A stretch of DNA of 64,000 nucleotides from contig NZ_JARKNC010000010.1 in assembly GCF_029360805.1 (NCBI RefSeq), positions 547,287-611,286 of the forward strand. The letters are read 5' to 3'. Position numbers and translations under genes: made by a program. This DNA comes from Daejeonella sp. JGW-45 (GTDB lineage Bacteria; Bacteroidota; Bacteroidia; Sphingobacteriales; Sphingobacteriaceae). This document shows positions 1-9,152 of the stretch, piece after piece (positions within the stretch are counted from its first letter, which is position 1; each line of letters opens with the position of its first letter). The notes beneath the pieces were generated by a model. It was not told the origin of the DNA and searched no databases. It was given only the letters and a program-made list of their open reading frames with translations.

Positions 1-317
1 CCCTCAATGGCTAATTTAATAATATTCTCCGGATCAAAATAAAGCGGGTTTGCAGCAAACGCAGATCCTGCTGTATGCTCAATCCCCTGGTCAATTGGAA
101 GTATGGAAAAGTATCCCGTATTAGCGAGTCTGCCATGATTATATAATGCTGCTAAACTCCGAAGAACCTGGTTATTTCTATTGCTTAACGAAAACACTTT
201 ATCTACAAAATCCGGTGATGGAATATGAAGCAGATCTTTCGAAAGTGTCCTGCTTTTGTAATTCAGTAGATACTCTGCGTCACTACCGATCAATTTTTGT
301 ATATCCTGATAATTCAT
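1..317 (-). CDS. fbaB: Class I fructose-bisphosphate aldolase, N-terminal part (cut by window edge)
   Basis: Partial gene. The start codon is at 315-317 and the reading frame stays open to base 1, giving about 105 N-terminal residues. The stretch with LPIDQGIEHTAG followed by NPLYFDPENI is characteristic of the DhnA/FbaB-type class I aldolase, which cleaves fructose 1,6-bisphosphate to two trioses in the cytoplasm through a lysine Schiff base. The catalytic lysine lies beyond the window. A PfkB-type sugar kinase at 17527-18477 would supply or use related sugar phosphates, so a shared glycolytic accessory role is possible, but the two genes are far apart. The family assignment rests on the conserved N-terminal motif and is firm; everything after residue 105 is unseen. 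Confidence 0.85.
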   Translation of the reverse strand, partial: MNYQDIQKLIGSDAEYLLNYKSRTLSKDLLHIPSPDFVDKVFSLSNRNNQVLRSLAALYNHGRLANTGYFSILPIDQGIEHTAGSAFAANPLYFDPENIIKLAIE

Positions 318-417
318 AAAAAACCGTTTTAATTAAAAAGCTTAATTATCTATATCATCAATAAGAAGGCCATTGTTCATTCCATCAATCCTATTACTCC
401 GGACATATCTAGTACAC

Positions 418-711
418 TCACATAAAGCAATCCACATAATCTAGGGCCATGTGTATAACTAAACCAGCAGCAATTAATCGCAGCCGGGGAAAGGATAATA
501 ATCCTATATAAATCCCCACAGCCAGGTAAGAGTGTAAAGGATGAAATCCAATACTGCATCGGTTTGAATCATATATAGGATTGGCCAATAAATGATCCAG
601 ATCAACTATCATTGTTGCTATCATTATCAGCCATGCTTTCCAAAGCATCTTTCTATAAAACATGCCTGCAATTAGTGCAGGAACCAGAAAATGGAGTACA
701 ATTTGAAACAT
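418..711 (-). CDS. DUF6122-like small membrane protein
   Basis: This 97-residue protein has three to four hydrophobic segments. Its conserved polar residues are a VDLDHLLA motif near residue 38 and a GFHPLHSY motif near residue 60. These Asp/His clusters resemble small membrane proteins of the DUF6122 kind and, more distantly, the YdjM group of membrane-bound metal-dependent hydrolase-like proteins. The activity is unknown. It ends the leftward metal-resistance block, 21 bp downstream of the copper ATPase, so it is probably co-transcribed with it. The His/Asp pattern suggests metal binding, but that is inference. Confidence 0.6.
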   Translation of the reverse strand: MFQIVLHFLVPALIAGMFYRKMLWKAWLIMIATMIVDLDHLLANPIYDSNRCSIGFHPLHSYLAVGIYIGLLSFPRLRLIAAGLVIHMALDYVDCFM

Positions 712-732
712 ATCTATAAAGTCATAAAATCA

Positions 733-2787
733 CTACGGTTTCACTTTTAACATACTTGCATTAATCGCTACAACAATGGTGCTAACGGTCATAAGCACTG
801 CCCCGGCTGCCGGACTTAATAATACTCCCTGATTATACAGGACACCGGCGGCCAGAGGCAATGCGATAACATTATACCCGGTTGCCCAAACCAGATTTTG
901 AATCATTTTACGATAAGTGGCCTTACCAAATAAAATCAGGTTGACCACATCCTTTGGATTACTATTAACCAAAATAATTCCGGCTGTTTCAGCGGCAATA
1001 TCGCTGCCGCTGCCTACGGCAATACCCACATCGGCAATGGCTAAAGCAGGCGCGTCATTTACCCCATCACCTGTCATAGCTACAAACTCCCCTTTACTTT
1101 GCAGTTCCTTTATTTTTTCGAGTTTCTGGTGAGGTAATACCTGAGCCATAAAGCTATCCATTCCCAGTATTTCGCTAACGATTTTGGCGACTTTATCGTT
1201 GTCACCCGTAAGGAGAATAGATTTGATATTGTTCTGCTTTAGTGTTTTGATAGCTTCTTCAGATTCAGGCCGTATCTCGTCTGATAACGCGATATATCCC
1301 GCCCATTCATCATTGATCAGTACAAATACAACCGTTTCTGTATCGTTCGCTGCGAAACCATCGGGTATAGTAATGTTATTTTCTTTTAAGTAACCCGGAC
1401 TTACGACCAGGATCTTTTTGCCCTCTACCGTAGCCTCAACACCTTTACCAGTGATAGCATTAAAGTTTTCTGTTGCAGGAATAGTGATAGATAAGTCTTT
1501 TACCTTTTGCAGGATGCCTGTAGCTATAGGATGTTCTGATTTTTGCTCTAGAGCAGAAGCTAAACGAATGATCTCGTTTTCAGCAAGCCCTTTTTGAAGG
1601 GGGACTATTTTTGAGACTTGGAATTTACCTACCGTAAGTGTCCCCGTTTTATCAAAAACGATGGTTGTGATTTTCCTTGAATTCTCAAAAGCTGTTCTGT
1701 TTTTAATCAGCAACCCATTTTTTGCAGATAAGGCAGTTGATTTCGCAACGACCAACGGCACTGCCAATCCCAAGGCATGCGGGCAACAAATCACGATTAC
1801 CGTTACCATCCTTTCCATAGCAAATGCCAGAGTTTGTCCGGTTAAATACCAGTATAAAAATGTAGCTATACCCGAAACCAGAGCAATTACAGTTAGCCAT
1901 CTTGCCGCCTTATCTGCCAGGAGCTGTGTGTTAGATTTAGACTTTTGCGCATCATCCACCAGCTTGATTACCTGCGAGAGATAAGAATCTTTTGCAGCAT
2001 GCGACACGGTAACTTTTATAGAGCCATTGCCATTAATAGCGCCTGCAATTACTTTATCCCCTTTACTCTTTTGCACAGGCTTTGACTCACCTGTTAACAT
2101 GGACTCATTAAGGTAACTTTCGCCTTCCAATACTACTCCATCTGCTGCAACTTTTTCGCCGGGTTTAACCAGAATAATGTCATTCTCTTTTAATGTATCG
2201 GTCTTGACATCATGCACCATATCGGGCATCACCATGTGCGCATCAGAAGGCATTAATTGAACCAATAACTCCAGCTCTTTAGATGCCCCGGCAACAGATT
2301 TCATTTCAATCCAATGCCCCAAAAGCATGATGAGGATCAGGGTTGACAACTCCCAGAAGAAATCCATACCCTGTAAGCCAAATACTACAGCTACACTATA
2401 AACATATGCCACTGTTATAGCGAAGCCAATCAAAAACATCATGCCTGGATTTTTGGTCTTTACCTCATCTACTAATCCTTTTAAAAATGGCCATCCACCA
2501 TAAAAAAACACAATCGATGATAAGGCAAATAAGATATAGGATGAACCTGTGAACTGCCAGTCTACACCAATGAACTGCTGTATCAGTTGCGATAAAAGCA
2601 TAACGGGAATAGTGAGTGCCAACACAACGTAGAACCGCTTCTTGAAATCAGCGATCATAGCCTGGTGATTATGTCCTTCGTGCCCCCTTGCAGGATTTGA
2701 ACCACGTGGCATCTGGCTATGATCCATTTTGGAATGGTTTGGTTCTACCTTTTTTTTAATAGCTTCCGAATGTGGATGGTTTTCCAT
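733..2787 (-). CDS. copB: P1B-3-type copper-translocating P-type ATPase (CopB-like)
   Basis: This 684-residue protein is expected to pump copper (or silver) out across the inner membrane using ATP. The N-terminus (about 1-45) is rich in His and Met (DHSQM, GHEGHNHQ), a metal-binding tail in place of a folded HMA domain. The TGES actuator motif is near 232, the CPH ion-binding motif near 335, the phosphorylated DKTGTLT near 379, an SEHP nucleotide-binding motif near 415 and GDGVNDAP near 573. CPH rather than CPC places it in subgroup P1B-3. Length is normal for CopB. It follows a multicopper oxidase gene by 54 bp, which fits a copper detoxification operon in which one enzyme exports and the other oxidises Cu(I). 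Confidence 0.93.
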   Translation of the reverse strand: MENHPHSEAIKKKVEPNHSKMDHSQMPRGSNPARGHEGHNHQAMIADFKKRFYVVLALTIPVMLLSQLIQQFIGVDWQFTGSSYILFALSSIVFFYGGWPFLKGLVDEVKTKNPGMMFLIGFAITVAYVYSVAVVFGLQGMDFFWELSTLILIMLLGHWIEMKSVAGASKELELLVQLMPSDAHMVMPDMVHDVKTDTLKENDIILVKPGEKVAADGVVLEGESYLNESMLTGESKPVQKSKGDKVIAGAINGNGSIKVTVSHAAKDSYLSQVIKLVDDAQKSKSNTQLLADKAARWLTVIALVSGIATFLYWYLTGQTLAFAMERMVTVIVICCPHALGLAVPLVVAKSTALSAKNGLLIKNRTAFENSRKITTIVFDKTGTLTVGKFQVSKIVPLQKGLAENEIIRLASALEQKSEHPIATGILQKVKDLSITIPATENFNAITGKGVEATVEGKKILVVSPGYLKENNITIPDGFAANDTETVVFVLINDEWAGYIALSDEIRPESEEAIKTLKQNNIKSILLTGDNDKVAKIVSEILGMDSFMAQVLPHQKLEKIKELQSKGEFVAMTGDGVNDAPALAIADVGIAVGSGSDIAAETAGIILVNSNPKDVVNLILFGKATYRKMIQNLVWATGYNVIALPLAAGVLYNQGVLLSPAAGAVLMTVSTIVVAINASMLKVKP

Positions 2788-2841
2788 TAGTTTTCTGTTT
2801 TTGAATCTGTAAAGAAGGAAGGTTGTAAACCAAAAAATCCT

Positions 2842-4332
2842 TTAAGTCAATTGATATTGTAACATCATCCCATCATCTTCGTGTTCCAAATTATGACAAT
2901 GAAAGACAAAGACACCGGTTAATGTTGAAAATGGAATGATGATTTTTACTATTTCACCGGGCATCACTAAAACAGTATCCTTCCAGCCACTTTCAGAAGG
3001 AATGAGCTGTCCCCGGCCACCGCTTCTTTCCCATACCTGGAAATGTACACCGTGCAGATGCATAGGATGAGGTTCATCACCCTGCGAATTATCAAATACC
3101 CATATCTCCGTTGTATTGGCAGCAACTAATTCATCAATCCTGTTCTTCTCATAGGTTTTTCCATTGATACGATGCATACCAGTCATATTCATACCTCCGC
3201 TCATTTGCATGGCGTTTATAATAAAGTTTCTCGTTTTTGAAGATGATGAAGGAGCAACAGTATTAAAAGAGGAAAGTGAAGCTGGTGCTGTAAAGCTGTC
3301 ACTTACCGTTTGGGTTATTTTAAATTTCAGAATTTTGAATCCTTGTTTACCTTGTGCACTTCCAGCGTTATTGAACACTTTGCTTTCTAAAAACACTTCC
3401 GTACCTGCAGTCAGCCCGGCAAAGTTTACCAGTACATCTAAGCGTTCTCCCGGAGCCAGTAAAATGTTCTTCACGTTGGAAGGATTTTTTAATAAGCCAC
3501 CATCATTACCAATTATAATTAAATCAGCATTATTACTTAAAGCAAGATTATAGATTCGGGCATTGGAACCATTTAACATCCGGAGCCTGTAAAACCGTGT
3601 GGTTACTTCGGCAAAAGGAGACACCTCTCCATTTACAGTGATTGTTTCACCCATATAACCAGACATTACCTCTCCCATAGAAGGGCTATAAGTAATCCCC
3701 GATGATGAAAAGCGTTTATCCTGTATTACCAAAGGGATCTCATAAATCCCTGAGGGCAAATTTAAAGCTGCTTCTTCTGCATCATTAATTAAAAACAAAC
3801 CGGCCAGGCCCTGAAACGCCTGCCTGGCAGTAGCTCTGTCAGGATGTGGGTGGTACCAGCTCAATCCAGCCCGTTGATTAACGTTGAACTGATAATTAAA
3901 ACTATTCCCTGGATTTACGACATCTTCCGGATGTCCATCCATTTTAGCCGGGATTTTTAAACCATGCCAATGAATATTACTTTTTTCTGAAAGATTATTC
4001 TGAAAATTTATACTGGCATTTACGTTGCTGTTAACACGAATAGTCGGACCCAATAGACCCTTTGCCTGGTAACCCAATACCTGGATATTATTGCCGTTAA
4101 TAGTTGCCGTCGTTGCCTGTGCGGTTAAAGTTGCATTACCTGTTACGGTGGTGGGAATGGGGAGCAGCCTGTTGAAATTTCCTTCCTTTACAGATACAGG
4201 CTGGCCTCCCATATTCATCTTATCCATCATGTGTCCTTTGCCGCATGCGGCTAAAAAACTGACCACAGAACTACCTGCAAATATACTGCTTGCTCCCAGA
4301 CCTGATTTTTTTATAAATTTTCTGCGTTTCAT
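2842..4332 (-). CDS. Periplasmic multicopper oxidase (CueO/CotA-like, three-domain)
   Basis: This 496-residue laccase-like enzyme probably oxidises Cu(I) to the less toxic Cu(II) with reduction of oxygen. The N-terminus has RRKFIKKSG followed by a hydrophobic stretch and AACG, which looks like a Tat leader that could also be lipid-modified at Cys. The four copper-ligand motifs are all present: HWHG near 121, HPHP near 161, HPMHLHG near 422 and HCHNLEHEDDG near 477. A short Met/His patch (GHMMDKMNMGG) follows the leader. It lies directly upstream of the copper ATPase in the same direction. The single-peptide length suggests an ordinary family member, unlike the much longer oxidase at 5077-7968. 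Confidence 0.92.
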   Translation of the reverse strand: MKRRKFIKKSGLGASSIFAGSSVVSFLAACGKGHMMDKMNMGGQPVSVKEGNFNRLLPIPTTVTGNATLTAQATTATINGNNIQVLGYQAKGLLGPTIRVNSNVNASINFQNNLSEKSNIHWHGLKIPAKMDGHPEDVVNPGNSFNYQFNVNQRAGLSWYHPHPDRATARQAFQGLAGLFLINDAEEAALNLPSGIYEIPLVIQDKRFSSSGITYSPSMGEVMSGYMGETITVNGEVSPFAEVTTRFYRLRMLNGSNARIYNLALSNNADLIIIGNDGGLLKNPSNVKNILLAPGERLDVLVNFAGLTAGTEVFLESKVFNNAGSAQGKQGFKILKFKITQTVSDSFTAPASLSSFNTVAPSSSSKTRNFIINAMQMSGGMNMTGMHRINGKTYEKNRIDELVAANTTEIWVFDNSQGDEPHPMHLHGVHFQVWERSGGRGQLIPSESGWKDTVLVMPGEIVKIIIPFSTLTGVFVFHCHNLEHEDDGMMLQYQLT

Positions 4333-4366
4333 AATTATTTATTTGATTTTATGAAAGGAGATGGAT

Positions 4367-4465
4367 CTATTCATCCAGTTTTTCCTCCATCTGCTTAATT
4401 TCAGTTTTCTCCTTTTGAATATCCCGGAGATAAGCCCGAATAACAGAAAAATATTGGCTATCCAT
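4367..4465 (-). other. Possible very short ORF or gene remnant upstream of the oxidase gene
   Basis: A 32-codon frame starting at 4465 encodes a charged, helix-like tail (IQKEKTEIKQMEEKLDE near its end). The same frame is open a few codons upstream without another start. It ends 34 bp before the oxidase start. It may be a small real gene or the decayed end of a lost gene. No family was recognised. Confidence 0.25.
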
Positions 4466-4521
4466 GCCAATGAAAATCCCTTGCAAATCTGCCTATAATA
4501 AGGTAAGCCTCTTAGAGCCCA

Positions 4522-5046
4522 TCATATCAATGACCCGACTGCGATGACTACAGTCGGGTTAGTTCTAACAATTAACTTCACCGTGTTAGAACACAATTTA
4601 GGATACTTTCGTGACGAACTATGGCTGACCATGATCTTCCATTTTCCGTCAATCTTTTTGAGTGTGGAAGTGGCTACCCCTTTTCGTTTTATTTCTGAAT
4701 TATCTTTAGCTAATACAATCGTGTAATTATACGTTTCAGTAGAAAAAGCATAGTTTCCGTCCACTTGTACATCTGCTTTGTAATCACTAAAAGTAAAAGA
4801 CTTGAATACCTTTAACTCAGGACCAAGGTGATGTTCCAGGTAATGGATGTAGGTGCCTTCGATACCACCGGATTCATAAATTTTAGAATCTGCTGTAAAA
4901 AGCAATTCTGTACCTGTAGCATCTAATTTCTGAATAGCATCATGATAATTTCTAAGGACTGTCTTTACTGCTTCGGCCTCATTAGTTTGTGTAAATGATG
5001 TCACATATAAAAACAGCATACTGGCTATTAACGTCATTTTTTTCAT
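4522..5046 (-). CDS. Secreted NTF2/SnoaL-like (DUF4440-type) protein with an odd C-terminal tail
   Basis: This 174-residue protein begins with a signal peptide (MKKMTLIASMLFLYVTSFTQ). It then has a helix with NEAEAVKTVLRNYHDAI and alternating strands that end in KIDGKWKIMVSHSSSRK, the pattern of NTF2-fold DUF4440 proteins. Such proteins often accompany metal resistance genes in Bacteroidota; the substrate is unknown. The family normally ends right after the SSSRK-type strand. Here about 24 more residues follow, and the extra codons run through a 9-bp inverted repeat at 4533-4559 that looks like a transcription terminator. I infer that the original stop was lost by a small indel or substitution, so the last part is probably not native. 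It is 30 bp downstream of the fused oxidase gene. Confidence 0.75.
   Translation of the reverse strand: MKKMTLIASMLFLYVTSFTQTNEAEAVKTVLRNYHDAIQKLDATGTELLFTADSKIYESGGIEGTYIHYLEHHLGPELKVFKSFTFSDYKADVQVDGNYAFSTETYNYTIVLAKDNSEIKRKGVATSTLKKIDGKWKIMVSHSSSRKYPKLCSNTVKLIVRTNPTVVIAVGSLI
4533..4559 (-). terminator. Hairpin at the 3' end of the SnoaL-like gene
   Basis: ACCCGACTG and CAGTCGGGT form a perfect 9-bp stem around a 9-base loop. There is no clear T-tract, so termination strength is uncertain. It lies inside the extended reading frame of the gene at 4522-5046. Confidence 0.5.
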
Positions 5047-5076
5047 TTTTATTTACGTTTAAGAATGTTTAAATAA

Positions 5077-7968
5077 TTAGTAAGTAAGGGTTAGTCCACC
5101 CCCAAATCCCATGTCGCTGTCGTAGTGAGTTGATAAATTGAAGTATTTGGTTACGATGTATCTTAGTCCGGTGGTATATTCTTTATCCGTATTACCAGAT
5201 ATGTTCAACCTTAACCTTGGCGCTACCGGAATATCCTCTCGCGATAATTGAAAACGAAGTTTGCCTTTACTGTCAATTCTTTGTTCGGCAATAAATAACA
5301 TGGGAAGTGTGTATTGTATACCGGCTACAAAAGCTTTTCTGTTCGTTTGATTACTAATCTGACCAAACATGTTTTTTTCACCTTCGTTTCTTACTGCGTT
5401 ACGATGATAATCGAACCCAATAAAAGGAAATAGCCACTGGTTCCTTCCTAAGTACCGTCCAAAATTAGTTTCGCTCTCGTTACCATGCATTGCTTTCAAA
5501 CCGAGTCGCCATTCGGTAGAAAGCTTAAAACGAGTACTCGCCATCATAAATTCTCCGTCACTGCCATTACTTTCTATCCCGACTGAGCCCATTTTGTGAA
5601 ATTTTCTGTCTTCGGAGTTCAATCCCCTCTTGGCAACTTTAGGATTGGTAATATCAGTCTTATCAACCAGCTCATTATCGTAAGAAAAAACCTTTCCCAT
5701 ACCGCTCATCATGTGGTATAAAATATGGCAATGAAAGAACCAGTCACCACCCCGTTCATTTGCGTTAAATTCTATGGTGTCTCTTTCCATGGGCATAATG
5801 TCAATGATATTTTTCATTATGGCGTTTTCACCTTGTCCATTTAGCAACCTGAAGTCGTGACCATGCAAGTGCATGGGATGGCGCATCATACTATTGTTGA
5901 ACAAAATTATTCTTACGTTTTCACCTTTTCTTATAAGTATTTTATCACTTTCCGAAACTACTCTGTTATCAATGCTCCAGACATAACGGTTCATATTACC
6001 CGTCAGGTCAAATTTTATTTCTCTCCATGGACCCTTAGGTAAAGTGGTTTTTTCAGGTGCCCGCAACATCTCGTAATTAAGTGAGACCATTTCGGAGTTG
6101 TTTTTAGCCATTTCCATACCAGCCATATTGGAGCTGGCAGGGTCCATGCGATTATCTACTGCGACTTCACCGTTTTCTGTAATAGGAGTAGTTTGTTTCT
6201 TACCCGCATTTCTTTTATCCATCCTTTCTACTTTTGATGCACTGCGGATTTCCTCACCTGTAATCTCCGGATACATCACCGTGTTCATATCCATGATCTG
6301 GTTTTTCATCGCCATTCCATCCATCTCAACCAGGTTACCATTCATATCCATCATATCGTTCATCATCCTCATACCTAAAAAATATTTAGGTCGGTTCCAT
6401 CTTACAGCAGGCACTTTCGGGCCGCTCCCGAGCCACAGAGAAGTAAATTTTGTACGATCTTCCGGTGTTGCCAAAAATTCGTAACTCTTGTTTTCAGGAA
6501 TAGTTACAACAACATCATAGGTTTCTGATACAGCTATTATCAACCTGTCAACTTCTACCGGTTCAACATCATTGCCATCGGTTGCTACTACAGTAATTTT
6601 GCCACCAGAGTAGCTAAGCCAGAAATAATCGGAAGCTCCACCGTTTGCTATCCTCAACCTTACTTTATCACCAGCTTTAAATTGTGGCTGATAGCTCTGA
6701 TTTCTACCGTTAATTAGAAGACTATCATAATAAATGTCCGTTAAATCCATCGCATTCATCCGCTTCCATTCGTTCTTCACCTTTGTTTTAAACCAGCCCA
6801 ATTTTATTGCTTCTGAATAGGTTTGCTCAGCACCTTTTTGCACAGCAAACCAATCGGTAGCAGCATGTAAGCTGCGGTGAGCTTCATCTGGTTTCATATC
6901 CAGCCATTCACTAATAATTACCGGGATAGTTGGAATATTCCATTCCTCCCTTTTGTTCATGATAAAAGACCCGTACATACCCAGTTGCTCCTGCAGGCCG
7001 CTATGGCTATGATACCAGTGTGTACCATGCTGTATAATAGGGAACTTATAAACGTAAGTAGCGCCGGGTTTGATCGGCATTTGTGTAAGGAAAGGAACCC
7101 CATCCATTTTGTTGGGTAAAAACAGCCCGTGCCAGTGCAGGGAGGTTTCTTCTTTCAATCTATTATGTACATATATTAAAGCAGTGTCTCCTTCGGTGAA
7201 GGTAAGTGTAGGCATTGGAATTTGTCCGTTCACGGCAATAGCCCTTTTGGATTTGCCTGAAAAATTCACCATGGTATCGGCAATATATAGATCATATCTC
7301 ACGGTTCGTGGCGGAGTAGAGTTTAAAATGGTTTTGATGGGCCCAAGATTAGCTTTAGCTATTTGCATAGCGTCCATATCTTCCATCACTTCCGTTTTGT
7401 CTTTAGCGGGCATGACCATGTTTTGATGTTCGCCAGAGGGGTCTGAAACCCGTTTGGTTTCGGCTGGGACGGCTTCCTTTTTGGCAGGCATGGTCATCCC
7501 ATCCATATTACCCGTTTTCGCTGGAGGAGCTTTTTTTACCGGGGCAGGTGTCGAAGGCTTGGTGGGCTTGGATTTCTGAACAACCAGTTTCATTCCACAC
7601 TTGGGACAATTCCCCGGTTTATTTGAGGTAACCTCCGGGTGCATAGGGCAGGTATAGACTACCGCCGATGCAGGGGGGGCAGGCTTTTTTGCAGGAGCTG
7701 TCGAAGTGCCCTGGCTTGACGGTTTTGGCGCTGGGGCTTTTTTAACCGGTGCAGGTGTTGAGGGCTTAGTGGCTTTTGTTTTCTGAACCACCAGTTTCAT
7801 CCCACATTTAGGGCAATTCCCGGGTTTGCCGGATTTTACCTCCGGATGCATTGGACATGTATAAACAGTCTGCATGGAGGCGAATACGGAATGTGAATGC
7901 GCCGGATGCTCCGCATACAGCACTTGCTGGAACCAAAGCATGATGAGCAGTAATAGTAGCTTATTCAT
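5077..7968 (-). CDS. Multicopper oxidase fused to two heavy-metal-binding repeats and a C-terminal CopB-like barrel domain
   Basis: From the ATG at 7968 the protein has 963 residues; an in-frame ATG at 7992 is possible but overlaps the upstream gene. A signal peptide is followed by two nearly identical metal-binding domains with CPMHPEV and NCPKCGMKLV, joined by Pro/Ala/Lys-rich linkers. A laccase part comes next, with HWHG, HWYHSH, HPMHLHGHDF and HCHILYHMMSGM copper motifs and Met-rich insertions. The last roughly 180 residues have alternating amphipathic strands ending in GFGGGLTLTY and resemble copper-resistance protein B, an outer-membrane barrel. The chain could capture, oxidise and hold copper at the outer membrane. 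CopA-type oxidase and CopB are normally separate proteins. The stop of the upstream haem-binding gene is 7 bp away, so they are an operon. Confidence 0.88.
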   Translation of the reverse strand: MNKLLLLLIMLWFQQVLYAEHPAHSHSVFASMQTVYTCPMHPEVKSGKPGNCPKCGMKLVVQKTKATKPSTPAPVKKAPAPKPSSQGTSTAPAKKPAPPASAVVYTCPMHPEVTSNKPGNCPKCGMKLVVQKSKPTKPSTPAPVKKAPPAKTGNMDGMTMPAKKEAVPAETKRVSDPSGEHQNMVMPAKDKTEVMEDMDAMQIAKANLGPIKTILNSTPPRTVRYDLYIADTMVNFSGKSKRAIAVNGQIPMPTLTFTEGDTALIYVHNRLKEETSLHWHGLFLPNKMDGVPFLTQMPIKPGATYVYKFPIIQHGTHWYHSHSGLQEQLGMYGSFIMNKREEWNIPTIPVIISEWLDMKPDEAHRSLHAATDWFAVQKGAEQTYSEAIKLGWFKTKVKNEWKRMNAMDLTDIYYDSLLINGRNQSYQPQFKAGDKVRLRIANGGASDYFWLSYSGGKITVVATDGNDVEPVEVDRLIIAVSETYDVVVTIPENKSYEFLATPEDRTKFTSLWLGSGPKVPAVRWNRPKYFLGMRMMNDMMDMNGNLVEMDGMAMKNQIMDMNTVMYPEITGEEIRSASKVERMDKRNAGKKQTTPITENGEVAVDNRMDPASSNMAGMEMAKNNSEMVSLNYEMLRAPEKTTLPKGPWREIKFDLTGNMNRYVWSIDNRVVSESDKILIRKGENVRIILFNNSMMRHPMHLHGHDFRLLNGQGENAIMKNIIDIMPMERDTIEFNANERGGDWFFHCHILYHMMSGMGKVFSYDNELVDKTDITNPKVAKRGLNSEDRKFHKMGSVGIESNGSDGEFMMASTRFKLSTEWRLGLKAMHGNESETNFGRYLGRNQWLFPFIGFDYHRNAVRNEGEKNMFGQISNQTNRKAFVAGIQYTLPMLFIAEQRIDSKGKLRFQLSREDIPVAPRLRLNISGNTDKEYTTGLRYIVTKYFNLSTHYDSDMGFGGGLTLTY

Positions 7969-7975
7969 AATTATT

Positions 7976-8434
7976 TTATTTAGAAATTTCATTCCTGGCT
8001 ATTTCTATCCAGTCAATTAATAATTTTTGATCAGTCTTTGAAAGAATGCTTCCCTTGTGCATATAGGTATAAGAAGGCAGGGGCATGCTTTCGTCTTCAA
8101 TAGATCCTTTTATGACTTTTAATTTACTGAGCTGCCTGCGTTTGGAATAGTTCCCAAACTCGTCAAAATTCAGTTCCGCTTTTCCTTCTTCTATATGCCA
8201 TGCCATCCACCATGCTCCGGGCTGCAGTGTAGCATACCACGGATAACGGGTATTGTTACTATGGCAATCATGGCAGGAGTTTTGCAAAATAGCTTGTACA
8301 TTTTCGGGCACATTGATTACGCTGGCTATGCCCCCGCTTGAAGCCTGCACGCTTTGATTGCGTGCAGGCTGAACAAACTGAATAGCAACCAGAATAACCA
8401 ATAAGACAATTAGTCCTATTTTTATTCTGCTCAT
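7976..8434 (-). CDS. Membrane-anchored haem-binding domain protein (CxxCH)
   Basis: This 152-residue protein has one N-terminal membrane helix (about 5-22), then a NSCHDCHSNNTRYPWY motif near residue 52. That motif attaches one c-type haem. A WMAWHIEEGK segment and a C-terminal WIEIARNE helix follow. This matches the small 'haem-binding domain' family common in Bacteroidota. It probably acts as a periplasmic electron carrier. Between a DUF3347 lipoprotein (5 bp upstream) and the fused copper oxidase, it may shuttle electrons for copper oxidation, which is inference. Confidence 0.85.
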   Translation of the reverse strand: MSRIKIGLIVLLVILVAIQFVQPARNQSVQASSGGIASVINVPENVQAILQNSCHDCHSNNTRYPWYATLQPGAWWMAWHIEEGKAELNFDEFGNYSKRRQLSKLKVIKGSIEDESMPLPSYTYMHKGSILSKTDQKLLIDWIEIARNEISK

Positions 8435-8439
8435 CGAAT

Positions 8440-9006
8440 TTAATTAAGCTCTTCTTTTACCGAACCACAGGTTGACATAGCCAGTCCCAAATAAGGATTC
8501 TTCACCTCTTTAGTTTCGCTCAGCCAATTTGCGCCTTTATTGTTGTTATACATTGGGCAGTTGGTATAATACAGTTTTTGTCCTGCACCAGTCGCTTTAA
8601 CCAACTCATACACCTCGTCGCTTAAGGTTTCAAAATGCTCACGCTGATGAACCAAATTACCTGCATTGGCAGCAATATGTTCGGCATGCTCTATGGCATC
8701 GGCTTCCACATCAGTATACACTTGGCTCTGTTCAGCATTTAATACTGTTTTATCCATATCCTTAAAGGCCTTAGCTACCTCAGTTGCAGCTGCAGCAGCT
8801 TCTTTATCATTGTCATTTGTAAGCGCATTTTTGAGTTTAAGGTAGCCAGTCAATATTTCGCTGGCGGGCATTTTATTTTCGGTTGTTTCCTTATCCATAG
8901 TCCTCACTGATGCGGTGCTGTCAGAAACTTCTTTATTAGATCCATTATTGTTGCAGGCAACTAAAAGAATTGATGCCAGTGTTAAGCTTAAGATGATTGT
9001 TTTCAT
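8440..9006 (-). CDS. DUF3347 lipoprotein, probable copper-binding
   Basis: This 188-residue lipoprotein has the lipobox LVAC at about 15-18. After a polar linker comes a helical DUF3347 domain. Near the C-terminus it has the conserved TNCPMYNNN segment, WLSETKEVKNPYLG and STCGSV, so two Cys, Met and several His (HAEHIAAN, HQREHF) could hold metal. DUF3347 proteins accompany copper efflux genes in Bacteroidota and are often found at the end of CusB-type adaptors. It shares the domain with the next gene (9153-9623), from which it is separated by 146 bp and a strong hairpin. Confidence 0.85.
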   Translation of the reverse strand: MKTIILSLTLASILLVACNNNGSNKEVSDSTASVRTMDKETTENKMPASEILTGYLKLKNALTNDNDKEAAAAATEVAKAFKDMDKTVLNAEQSQVYTDVEADAIEHAEHIAANAGNLVHQREHFETLSDEVYELVKATGAGQKLYYTNCPMYNNNKGANWLSETKEVKNPYLGLAMSTCGSVKEELN

Positions 9007-9107
9007 GTTTTTGGTTTTTAATTATTTTTAACGGCGGTATTTTTTATAAAAACCAACCGCAATATTTTAATAAGTATCGAATGATGTAATAAGTTAGAAT
9101 TCCATAG

Positions 9108-9141
9108 TAAGGCCATAGGATACAATGTACCCATGGCCTTA
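9108..9141 (-). terminator. Strong hairpin between the two DUF3347 genes
   Basis: TAAGGCCAT and ATGGCCTTA form a perfect 9-bp stem, and the loop can pair further (GGGTAC with GTATCC). It lies just past the stop of the gene at 9153-9623. No T-tract follows, so it may be a processing or attenuation structure rather than a full terminator. Confidence 0.55.
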
Positions 9142-9152
9142 TTTGATTAGAA

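Noticed and set aside
3164-3553. 129-codon plus-strand ORF inside the multicopper oxidase
   Set aside because: It is antisense to a gene with all copper motifs and has no domain or start signal of its own.
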